A DNA stretch of 64,000 bases, taken from NCBI RefSeq assembly GCF_000313135.1, contig NW_004457538.1:522124-586123 (forward strand), read 5' to 3'. The notes beneath the pieces were generated by a model that was not told the DNA's origin, ran no database searches, and saw nothing but the letters and a program-made list of their open reading frames with translations. This DNA is from Acanthamoeba castellanii str. Neff (Eukaryota > Discosea > Longamoebia > Acanthamoebidae). Below are positions 32,601-44,950 of the stretch, piece by piece (the first letter of the stretch is position 1; every line of letters starts with the position of its first letter). The position numbers were made by a program, and so were the translations under genes.

Positions 32601-35600
32601 TCAGGAGTAGGCGAGGATGGTGCGCAGTACGGTCCAGTACTGGAAGTGGGCCTCGTGGCCGAACTCGTCGCGGCCGCCGCTCTTCGCGTAGAGTTGCTTG
32701 CTCGTGATCTCCACCACCGGCCCCGGCGCATACCACCCAAACTGCGCCCGCCAAAGTCAGCGTGTGTCGTGTCGTGTCGTGTCGTGTCGTGTCGTATGCG
32801 GCTTTGTGCCAGAGTGTGTGCGGTCGTGCATGCGTGCGTGTGTGGCGTACGAAGGGTGGCGATGGCGGCGATTTGGGGGTCTGGTCGCCCTCGAGGTGGA
32901 TCTGGAGGATGCGGCCGTTGAGCTGTTGGTTGAGCCAGCGGGCGAAGGTCTTGCGCGCGTAGCGCGGTGCCCCGAACTGAATCAGGAAGAGCCGTCGCCG
33001 CAGCTGCGGATATCGGTGGATCAGCTGAAACGCCGCCATCGCCGCCAGCGCCGCTCCCTGCGTGTCGTGTCGTGTCGTGTCGTGAGTGCGTGTTTGGGGG
33101 GGACACGGGGGGGGGGAGGCAGGGTGCCGTCGCGCACCATGCTGTGACCAGTAAAGACGATTCGCTTGTTGCTGTCGCCGGCCATAGCGGCCTCGCCGAG
33201 TCGCTGCACGATGCGCTCCACCAGGTCGCAGCCGTGCTGCTTCCAGCACCCCTTGCTGATGGCCTGTTTCCCCCCCTCCTTCGTTTGTGCGTGTATGTGT
33301 GTGCGCGCGCGCGTGTGTCGTGAGTGGGTCGTGTGTACCTTGTACATCTGCCAGAAGCCGCCGTGCACCTTCATGCCGCCGATCATGTTCTGGGGCACGA
33401 AGCCCTTGGCGATGCCCAGCAGGCTACTGCCCCGCTTGAAGTACGCCGCCTCCCACGGTCCCACCTCCATCTCCGCTGCGCAATGCCCCGCACCACCACC
33501 CGCGTCAGCCCCAGCGTCCCAGTCCCAGCCCAGCCGTTTCCAGGGAGGATGGCCGAACCTCTGCTGAGATTGGCGGCCACCTTGAGAATCATATCGTTGT
33601 CCTTCATCCCGAAGAACCGCACCACCAGCTCGCTGCAGCCCACCGCACGCACCGCACACACGCGTGACCGTCGTAAGCTTAGGGGAGCGACCCAGGAGGG
33701 GGAAAAGTGGTGGTGGCGGCGGCTCGGTACCCATCGTCGAGCTCGGGCTGTAGGGGCAGAGAGTCGGCCTGGACGCCGATCATGGAGAACGAGCGGGCCC
33801 GCTTCTGGGTCTTCTCGAGCTTCTCCTTCTTCCGCCGGTTCTTCTTCATCATCGTCGCCACCACCGACGAGCCCGCCTCGTTGCCGTTCCCGTCGCCGCT
33901 GGCGTGGCGGTCGTGATGCGCCAGCATGTGGTCCACCGCCGCCATCAGCGTCCATGACGACGACGACGACGATGGAGAAGACGATGAAGTTGACGACGAT
34001 GACGATGATGAAGAAGAAGATGAAGAAGATGATGATGAAGAAGACGATGTCTGATGATGGTGATGGTGGGTGAGAGAGATGTGTCGCAGGACCATGTCGA
34101 GCGACTTGGAGCGGGTCTTGCGTCGCTGCATGCGGGCCTCGTAGTTGTGGTCGCCGGCGAGCGTCGATCCGATGCCGGCCCGCGTTGTGGGCGGCCTCCG
34201 CGCGGGCAGCGTCCGCACGGCCTTCTTTAGCTTCCTTCGCTTCTCGGTCGCCTCCACCGCCGTTGCCAGCGTGACTGATCGCTTCTCGCTCTCGCTTTCG
34301 TTTTCGCTTTCCTTCTCTTTATGGTTGTCGTTGTCGTTTTCGTTCTCGCTTTCGCTTTCCTTCTCGCCGACTTCTTCGGTGGCCGAGGCGGAGAGGCTAC
34401 GTTGGCGCCGGCCGCCAAGCGCCACCGACCGCGCGCGGTGCAGGCTTTCATTATTGTCATCGCTTTCGCTTTCGCGTTGGCGTTCGTCTTCGCTCTCTCG
34501 TTCGCGTTCGTCTTCGCTTTCGCTTTCGCGTCGCTGGTCCTCGTCGCTGCTGGCCGGCTGCGGTGGTGAGCGCTGGTGCCCCTCGACCGGCTCGAAGCCC
34601 TGCGAGTCCAGCACCCCCAGCTCGTACTGTCTCCTACACTCCGCCGCCGCCGCCGCCGCCATCGTCAGCGCAAATCGTGTGTCGTGTGCGGTGGTGTGTG
34701 TGCGTGTGCGGTGTGTGTCGTGTCGTGTCGCGTGTACCGGAGCTCTTTGATCTCTTCCTCGAAGATGTTGCGCTTGACGAAGTGCGCCTGGGACTGGGTG
34801 AGGTGGGACGACGTCTTCCGGATCATCTCGTCGGTGGTGCCTCCGACAGCCTTGTCCATCTTCGCCGTCTGACGCGTTCATCCACCAAAGCAGCTACATC
34901 AGTACACGCCGTACGTGTGTCGCATGTGCCGTGATGCGCATGTAGTGCGTACCTTGAGAATCTCCACTCGGACGATGCTGCGTTTGAGCACACGTCAGCA
35001 GCCAAAATAAAAGAATAATTAATAATAATAGTAAAAATTATATGAATAGAAATAGAATAATAGGAAAATGAGGTGCCCGCGCACTTGTTGCTGTCCCGGA
35101 TGGCGATGCGTCCGTAGTAGTCCTTCTTGTCCTTGGCGGGCAGCCGCGGGTTGTTGCTGTGCTTGAAGCTGGCCCTATTCTGCAACGCACAGCCACATCA
35201 TAAACACACGCACCGCACCGCACACGCACACGCACACGCACACGGGCGGTGGTGTACGTACCATTCGTGTGAGGTGGGGCCACATTGTGTGGTCTCCGTC
35301 GCCGTCCTCGAACATGTACTCAAAGAAAAAGAAGACGTCGGCGAGCAGTCGCTTGGAGGCGGTCCACACCGGCAGCGGCTCATCCGTGAACTTGCCCGCC
35401 ACCTCCCCTGACCACGTTCGCACCACCACAACGTACAACGTTCCTCATCAGTCGAACACCGCACACCGCACACACCGCACACAGCGTACACGCCACACAT
35501 GTCGCACACACCGCACACACCGCACACACGGATGTGTGGAGGGTTACCGTATATGGGGGAGCGCATGACCTGTTGGCCGTAGCACTCGTGGAGGAGGGTG

Positions 35601-35951
35601 AGCACGGCCATGGGCACGGGCGGGGACAGCGTGTAGAGCTGACTCTTGCGGAGCCGCGTGGCCACGTCCACCATCCTGCAGTGGAGCAAGCATAAATAAA
35701 TAATATAAATGGGGAAACTATTATTGAATAATAATAGTCCTCCTTTTGTTAAAAAATATTCAATAATACAGGATTTATTTTGATTGAGGAAGGTAAGGGG
35801 TGTACGTGAATAGGCCCGCGTCGGTCAGGAGTTGGAGGAGCCGATCCATCTCATCCGCATCTTTTACGAACGGACCGTAGCGCTTCCGCAACAGTTTCGC
35901 CACCTCCTCCTTGTCCTCTCCCGCCCCATGCCCTCCCTTGGGCGCAAACAT
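32601..35951 (-). CDS. Class 3 (Mono/diacylglycerol-type) lipase-like alpha/beta hydrolase
   Basis: A many-exon gene starting MFAPKGGHGAGEDKEEVAKL and ending QYWTVLRTILAYS. The N-terminal half is helical (TRLRKSQLYTLSPPVPMAVL, NRASFKHSNNPRLPAKDKKD). A long low-complexity insert follows, with Glu/Ser/Arg runs at about 34,550-34,250 and a polyserine tract at about 34,060-33,950. The catalytic domain comes last: AYFKRGSSLLGIAKGFVPQN, MKVHGGFWQMYK, then RIVFTGHSM spliced to GAALAAMAAF. This gives GHSMG with the nucleophile Ser, followed by FLIQFGAPRYARK, IHLEGDQTP (likely the Asp region) and GHEAHFQYW (candidate His). Class 3 lipases cleave ester bonds of acylglycerols. No signal peptide is seen, so it is probably intracellular. 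Confidence 0.82.
32762..32796. repeat. (CGTGT)n repeat in an intron
   Basis: Seven CGTGT units in a lipase intron; a similar short run lies at 33,061-33,083. Confidence 0.8.
33955..34060 (-). repeat. Trinucleotide repeat encoding polyserine
   Basis: GAC/GAT/GAA-type plus-strand triplets read as serine codons on the coding minus strand, giving a tract of about 30 serines interrupted by Thr and Pro. Confidence 0.8.
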
Positions 35952-36156
35952 CTTTTTTGAATGCGTAAAAGAAAACAAACTACAAATAACAAAATGGGCG
36001 TTGCGGGCTCCTCGACAACCGAAACAAAGCTCTGTCGCCCGCACTGAGGCGGTAAGCCTCGTCCCACCGGTTCACTTGCATCTTCCTGACTGGAGCCTTC
36101 ACTTTCTCCCCATCATGTTCACAATTTTATGATTGTTGTCTGGTTGGGTGGCCTCA

Positions 36157-36281
36157 TCCGTCTCCTTCGTCTTCGTCATTGTCTGCAATCCCACCATCAG
36201 CATCATCATCAGGATTGACATCCTCGTCGTCATCGTTGAAGATGTCCAGGAGGATGTCGTTGATGGTGTCAGGGTATGGGA
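36157..36281 (-). pseudogene. Fragment of the acidic C-terminal exon of the giant F-box gene
   Basis: On the minus strand the frame reads PDTINDILLDIFNDDDEDVN then IADNDEDEGDG and a stop. The plus-strand gene ends at 50,326-50,440 with PDTINDILDIFDDDDEDANP and SADNDEDEGDD. The similarity is at DNA level and stops on both sides, and no exon structure surrounds this copy, so it is a displaced duplicate of the tail. Confidence 0.6.
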
Positions 36282-36643
36282 TTGGTGAAAGTTTTTGGGT
36301 AAAAGTCTCGGAAACCCTCAATGTCGAAGGAGAGACTCGTCTCGTGTGAATGATGGTGCGAGCACATACCAGGGCAGGGTGAGTGAGTGGGCGGTGGTGG
36401 CGTTGGGCTGGGCCTGGCTGCGTCTGCAGAGACGTGCACGTGTGAGTTCTACGCCAGGCCTGTTGATGGATTGGCGCGAAGGGAAGGAGGGAATTGGTCT
36501 GGGTGCAAACTCTCCTATTACAATTGTGATCACCAGGACACAACTCCAACAGAAGGTGAAAGAGAATAGTGCTATCTACACGTGGGAAGCTAGAAGAAGA
36601 CGAAGAGAGAACACAGGGACGTGCACGACGGCCAGGACGGCGC

Positions 36644-38031
<1,388 letters not shown>

Positions 38032-38193
38032 CTTGCACGTCGTGGGTCTTGACAAGATGGCAGACTTTTTTCGGGGCGCTTTTCTTTTCTCTTTTGCCGC
38101 AGTAATGGAATTCCTTGATCGCCCGAGTATTTGTCGACTCGTAACAAGACGGGACCCCCTCACTTCACCGGTATCCAAGGATACACAGGCATT

Positions 38194-38298
38194 AGCAGAA
38201 TGTGGTTCAGCCTCTAGACCAATCGACATTCACTTCTGAATCTCGATTTTTGATTTCGCGCCACAGGATTGGTGCAGAAGCCTGAACCACATTCTGCT
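38194..38298. promoter_or_regulatory. Large inverted repeat between Rab2 and alcohol dehydrogenase genes
   Basis: AGCAGAATGTGGTTCAG at 38194-38210 is perfectly complementary to CTGAACCACATTCTGCT at 38282-38298. The arms extend imperfectly inward to CCAATC (38219-38224) and GATTGG (38267-38272). The loop is about 42 bases. It sits in the divergent intergenic region. Confidence 0.8.
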
Positions 38299-38299
38299 C

Positions 38300-38689
38300 A
38301 TACCAATGGCCCGGTGAAGTGTTCTCCAACTTCAAGCTCAAGCTCCTGGAGTAGTGGCCTGCTGCACTTGGCAGGCGAGGAAGATGAGCGGACTGGAGAC
38401 ATCTTCCACACGGCAACAGCCGAAGGGCCTCCCATTGGGCAAGCCTTTATGCATTTGGCTGATTTCTCCCGCACTCCTCCGCGAATGCAATGCAGGCCAT
38501 CTGTGCGCCAACAACAAAAGCCAACAGTTCCCCCACATACACCCAACAGTCCACAACCCAAACAACATCACAGCAGCAGCCTCAACATGCGCAGAACAGT
38601 CACCAGCCAGCATGGTATGCCACCGCTGCCCAGTGCCTGCGCATCATTGGTGCTCACAGTAGTTGTGGGGGGTTGGGCTCACAGCAGTC
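38300..38689. other. Upstream region of the alcohol dehydrogenase gene
   Basis: 390 bases of mixed sequence with CAACA-rich stretches. Open frames run into the gene but have no domain. No separate gene seen. Confidence 0.35.
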
Positions 38690-40037
38690 ATGAGCAGGGC
38701 CGCAGGAGCGACAGGACAGGTGGCCTCGCGCTCGTTGAAGTGCGCCATGCCCGCCCTGCAACAGCAGCCGCAGCGCTACTTGGCCACCAGCACCTCAAGG
38801 CCCAGCATTCCCACCACCATGCGGGCTGCCGTGGTGGAGAAGTTCGGCGCGCCTCTCGTCATCAAGAACGTCCCAGTCCCCACACCTGGCAAGGACGAAG
38901 TTCTCATCAAGGTGCGACACGTCACGTGTCGTGTTGCGTTTCGTGTGTTGTGCAACCTGACGCAGCGTGCGTGCAGGTGCATGCGTGCGGTGTGTGCCAC
39001 ACGGACCTCCATGCGGCCGACGGCGATTGGCCAGTGAAGCCCATTCTGCCGCTCATTCCCGGCCACGAGGGCGTGGGTGAGGTGGTGGCCGTCGGCTCCG
39101 GCGTGGAGCGCCTGAAGGTGGGCGACCGCGTGGGCGTGCCGTGGCTCCACAGCGCCTGCGGCTACTGCGAGCACTGCCTCGGCGGCTGGGAGACCCTGTG
39201 CCACTCCCAGCAGAACACCGGCTACTCGGTCCACGGCGCCTACGCCGAGTACACCGTCGCGCCGGCCAACTACGTGGGCGTCCTTCCCGATGCGCTGTCC
39301 TACGTCGAGGCCGCGCCCATCCTCTGCGCCGGCGTCACCACCTACAAAGGTACCCACCAACAGCAACAGCGACCCACCTGGAATTCCTGACTCAATGGAA
39401 TGTATGGAATGACAACCAGGACTCAAGGAGACGGGCACGCGGCCTGGGCAGTGGTGCGTTGTGTTTGGCGCCGGCGGCCTGGGGCACGTGGGCCTGCAGT
39501 ACGCCAAGGCCATGGGCTTCAACACGATCGCGATCGACATCAGCGACCAGGCGCTCGCGCTCGCCAAGGAACTCGGCGCCGACATGACCATCAACGCCGC
39601 CAAGCAGGACCCGGGCCAGGTCGTGTGGAAGGAAGTTGGCGGCGCCCACGGCTGCCTGGTCACCGCCGTCGCACCCAAGGCCTTCCAGGTACGCTCAACC
39701 TTTTTTAAAATTCTTGGTGAATTGTTTAATTAACTTGTTTATTGTTTGTTGCGAGTAGCAAGCAGTGTCGACTGTGCGACGTGGAGGCACGGTGGCGCTG
39801 GTGGGACTGCCGCCTTCGACCTTCCCGCTCGACATCTTCAACGTCGTGCTCAACAGGATCACTGTTCGGGGCTCCATCGTGGGCACCAGGCTGGATCTGC
39901 AGGAGTGCCTGGACATCGCGGCCAGGGGCAAGATCAGGGCGCGCATCGAGACCCAGCCGCTCGATAACATCAATGCCATCTTTGAGAAGATGAAGAAGGG
40001 CAAGCTTGAGGGCAGGGTCGTGCTCAGCCCGCTCTAG
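38690..40037 (+). CDS. Zinc-dependent alcohol dehydrogenase with mitochondrial-type leader
   Basis: Four exons (38690-38911, 38977-39349, 39420-39688, 39759-40037) give 380 residues. The start at 38690 yields [20 protein letters not shown] and a further Arg/Ser/Ala-rich stretch ending SIPTTM before the core [12 protein letters not shown], a leader suited to mitochondrial import. Catalytic zinc ligands are in [23 protein letters not shown] and [10 protein letters not shown]. Structural zinc is bound by [15 protein letters not shown]. The Rossmann motif is [20 protein letters not shown], with Asp of IAIDISD selecting NAD over NADP. It is closest in pattern to the tetrameric yeast/bacterial AdhP type that interconverts ethanol and acetaldehyde. 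An alternative start at the core Met would give a cytosolic form. Confidence 0.93.
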
Positions 40038-40236
40038 ATGAGCGCAGGTGCACATCTGTACAGTAAACCAAAAACAAACATTGCCACCCAAAGCCACCAG
40101 CGACGGAAGGCTCACATGCACCACCTCGACAGCAGGTAATTAGCTTAAAGCTGTGCAGGTGGTTGTGTTCAGGATCGGTCAGGACTTGCGCAGCAAGACT
40201 CCGCCAGCTTCTTGCGCTGTGATTGGCCCCTACACG

Positions 40237-40990
40237 CTTGCTTTGGCTCTATTGCCAGTACCCTGTCTGTCAGTCCTCATTCCATCTAACAGCATGAGAG
40301 CCATGGCTTTGAGTTTGCATCTGCTCTCTCTGGCCATTGAGTCATCTTGCCCCTGTTGTCTGTATGGAGGTAATGCATAAGCACCTACACTGCTCCACAA
40401 CCTTGGCAAGCTTATCACCTCCACCAGCAGGAGGCTGTTACTGACACCTTCCTTGTTGTTTATAATGGACAGTTTGACTGATGTCATTCTACTTCTCCTG
40501 GTGCCTCAACCCTTGGCCTGGAATGACTTGCATCTCTACAATCTGTGAACACCAACCTCTAACTTGCACTAATTTGAAATGAGAGGTCACATATGACCAT
40601 GGAAATTTTGTTGTGCTAAAATGTGATTTCTTGATGGCTGGCAGTTTTGAAGATTTGGAACTGCATCTGTGGTATTGACATAGACTGCCAAGTGATATTG
40701 GTAGGTCAAACATGTAGTCATTGTGTATGTGTATGGGATAAAGTAAGGGTCAGGTTTTAGAGTTTTAAACTGAGTATGGTGGGTCAAATGTGTAGTTCAC
40801 AATAAAGTAAGTGTCCAGTTTTATAGTTTTTGTGTTGCATACAGGTACACAACTTGAAGTTCCAAGATGGGTTGAGGTGAGAGCTTGTTATGGAGGTTCA
40901 ACAGATACATCAAGAGGTTTGCCCAGTCTGCCCAAGGGTCAGTGGAGTAAAGGCTGCTCCCTAACACAATCTGAAAGAAGATACCCCACT
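40237..40990. other. CpG-free intergenic block
   Basis: About 750 consecutive bases contain no CG. The block is AT-richer, has no recognisable gene or tRNA, and contains a degenerate internal duplication (GGGATAAAGTAAGGGTCAGGTT at 40,736 and AATAAAGTAAGTGTCCAGTT at 40,801, each followed by TTATAG/TTTAGAGTTTT). Confidence 0.75.
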
Positions 40991-41142
40991 CGAGCCAGCC
41001 CAAACCAATCAAAATGACCTGGACAAAAGAGAAATTCATTTTCCAGCTCCCATTTCTGACGACAAAATGAAGCAACTTCGAACGAACCAAAGCCCAAACA
41101 GACAAACAGAAGTCCAGACCAACAAACAAACATACCCCGACA

Positions 41143-44100
41143 ATGGAAGAGGAGGCGTGGGAAGAAGATGCCACAACCATGGGGTGGGCGTGCGATAAGT
41201 GCACCTTCATCAATGCCTTTGGCACACGCCAATGCGCCGTTTGCGAGTACTGTTGCCCTTGCCAACTACTTCTTGGTGTGTTTGTCTTGCCCCACCCAAC
41301 TCACCTCGCTCGCGCCATGCAAGGTGGGCCGCACCACCAATACCGCCGAAGAAGAGTAGCAGCAGCAGCGCCCCGTGCTGGAAGTCACAGGGCCAGGACC
41401 AAGCTTCGCCGCCTGTGGGCCGCGTGCCTCCCGCCGCGCGCTTCATGCCCACGCCATGGAGCGTGGTGGGCAACCCAACAGGCAGCCAGAGGCTTCGACC
41501 CGTGGCCCCACCTGCCCAACGAAATTAAGGCATCGCCCACTCTTTCGGCTACGCTCAATTTTTCAATTCAGTTATTATACGTATTTTCTGTTATTGCTTT
41601 TTATTCCCTTTTTACCCTCTTTTGGGGGGGGGGCAGGTGGCCGTTCTGTCGTGGCTGCCGTTGCGTGATGTGGGCGCGTGCGCCAGTGTCAGCCACGACA
41701 TGCACGCCCTCACCAAGGTGCGCACACCACCAACACCAACACACACTTGGCTTCACTACATTCCTGGAATTGATGGCGAACCGGCTGGCTGGGGGGGGGG
41801 TGCTGCAACTACGTCTCCGACCACCAGGAACCGTTGCTGTGGAGTACGCTCGCAGCTCGTCGGTGGGGAGACTCCGTGGACCAGCTCTCGCACGGCATTG
41901 CCAATGATGGTATTACAGCCCCCCCTCCCTCCCCTTAGTGCTCCACTCTGCCATCGCCTTCAACTCCTGACCCACTCTTCGCTTGGCGTCACCAGATTTG
42001 GTGCGCGAGTGGAACGCCATCAGCGACAAGCAAGCGCGCTACAAGCTCAGGTGCGGGTCTTTACAACATCATTTGACAGGGCGGTCAACATACACACAAC
42101 ACACGACACGCAACACATGACACGGGCTGCTAAGTCTCTTACGTGATGTAGGCACACGCACCTGGGCGACTGGGTGTTCGGTCGGTACGCTCTACGCTCG
42201 TTCGGCGAGTCCACCGAAGACATTGGCGGCGGTTCGGGTATCGCCGCCATGGAGTACATCGAAGAGGACCATGTGGTCATCCTTGGCTACCAGGCCGGCT
42301 ACATCGAGATTTGGTACCGCGCTGAGACTGGACTCATTGTGGTGAATGTTGCTGACTGGTTGATCTGGTGCGGGTGGTGATGGTGGTGGCCGAACTGGTG
42401 CAGGGACATGCACACGGCATCGTGCCTCGCTACGCGGTATCTCATGATGCCAAGGTGCGCCACGTCACATAACGGACGACGGGTGTTGCTGAGAACAACA
42501 ACAACAATTAGTTGTGTTCAAGGCTCACATTGTGACGCGCGTGCGCTCATGCAGGAATATGAGTGGTGGTCCCATCCAAAAGATGCTGATCCGCAAGTAC
42601 AAAGTCGTGACGGGCTTTTCGAACGGGTACTCTTCTCGCCTTTTGTGGGCATTCATGCGCATCACTAACGCGCACACGCACACGCACACGCACCCGCACA
42701 CGCACACGCACACGCACACGCACACGCACACGCACACGCACAAAACAGGGTTGTGGTGCATGCTGTGGTCAAGGACTCCAGGAAGCCGTTTGCCCTCCCG
42801 TACGAGATCGAGACAACATCCTATTTCTGCTGTACGCCTCCACCCACTCCACCCTATTTTCCCTTTTCTGGTTCGGCATTTTGACCGTGCGTGCGACATC
42901 ACGTGGACCAGACGCGTCGGGATACAAGGCCAAGGAGACCCTGCCCTTGTTCGATGAGACCCTCGCCATGTCCGCCTGCTCGGTACGGACACACAATGCA
43001 ACACACACACACACACACATGATACTGTGACAGATTGTGGATCGTTTTTATTAACGAAACGAACGTTTTTCACGCACAGTCTGCGGTGGCGTGTTTGCAC
43101 AGCAACGCCAAGTTTTTGTTCCTGTTCAACGAGACCATCAACCCTGAGACGGGCGAGGCGGCGGTCACGCGCATCCTCCTCGGTACCGGCCGCCTTTCGC
43201 GCTCGCAAGCGCTGCTCACCTCTGCGAGACACACCCGCCACGCACGCACGGCTGACACGACACTCACACACCACAGGCAACAACGCGGCCAACGAGGTGC
43301 TGTTCCACCTGGACGCCGTCGAGTTCCGGGGTCAGCGGGAGGTGGTGCGCGTGGTCATGTTCATGAAGCAGACCCGCAACCTGCACGTCTTCCACATGCC
43401 CGACCTGCTCAAGCCGCCTGTTCACCGCGTCGTGCCCTTGGTCGGCGTACGACCCTCAGTTCAGCATTCTTTTTTCTCAATTATTTTTATTTCTTTCAGT
43501 ATCAGGAAATTGTTATGTTTTGGTGGATTAACAATCCCAATAATACTAATATAATACTAATAAAAATACTAATAGCAGGTGGGCATGGATCCGCGAGAGG
43601 TCAAGGTGTCGGGCAACGTGGTGGCGCTGCTGGGACTCACCAAGACTGTACACATCTCTCCACCCACCAGGTCTTGAGTGATTGCATTCATTGAAGGCTT
43701 GATCAATGGTTCATCTGATTTTTTGATGGTTGTCACGATGTGCAGTACGTGGTGAATCTGGACAATGCGGGCTTCTTCCAAGTCATCCAATCAACGCTGG
43801 ACTACACCAGCCCCAGGTCAGTTTCATTTAAACAATTCCAGTGTCCTATTTTGTGTGTACGCTGACTTGCATTCATCATCAACCACCACCTCACTATTTC
43901 ACTTCACAACGAACCCAACACCACAGCCTGACGTCGGCCTTCGAAGGCGGCAAGCTCCTGGAAATGACCCGAAACGGCTTGATCGGTCCGACTTCACCTC
44001 TCTTTTTCGATACATTTATTGCCGCGATGTGTTATTGACCGCCTTGACGGCGTTGATCGTCTGCAACAGTGCTGCACAGCACCAGGAGGACGGAGCTGGT

Positions 44101-44897
44101 GCTGAGCGTGGACGACTTCTACGTTCCCCAGCCGCCAGCCGTGCCCGCCCTGGTGGAGCCTGATCTGCGTTTACGCACCAAGTACTCGATGGCCCGCTTC
44201 TACAAGTGTACGCCGACCGATTCTTGCTACACATTTGCTCATGAGGCCATGGCCCCACTTGCTCGACGCTCATACTCTGACGCCGCACCGCGCTCTGCAG
44301 CTCGTTTGCTACTGCTCACCGAGGACGGCGTCGTTCGGTTGGTCGACTGCGCGCCATCCGACGCGGCCATGGCGCACCAAATCGAGCGCTTCCAACAGAG
44401 ACTCGAGCGCGCACCCAAACGAGGTTTAAATCCCAGCCCCCACTTTCCTCGCCATGTCAACCCTTGCTCAGCCAACACGCCGTGTGGTTGTGTCGTGTGT
44501 CGTGTGTCGTGTGTCGTGTGCGGTCGTGTGTCGTGTGCGGTCGTGTGTCGTGTGTCGTGTGCGTGTGCGGTCGTGTGTCGTGTCGCGGGCTGACATGAAT
44601 CCATCAGGCATCGGTGCGTTGATTGCATTGGAGGGTGCGCAGGTGAGGGACGACTGCACGCTCTTCCTGGTCGACTTGCTGCGCAAGGCCAAGCACAGAG
44701 TCGACGAACTGGAAAAGAGCTTGCAGCTGGCCTCCAGCAACACCAACAAGGAGGCACTGGCCGCAGCACGCAAGTCCCTGAATGTCATCGTCTCCGAAGG
44801 TAATGCGTCCCTTCATCCTTTGGCTGTCGTAGTGGCTCGGGTAGTGGTGGTGGCAATCAGACCTGATACACATCACTGCGGACCGTGTTGCGTTACC

Positions 44898-44950
<53 letters not shown>

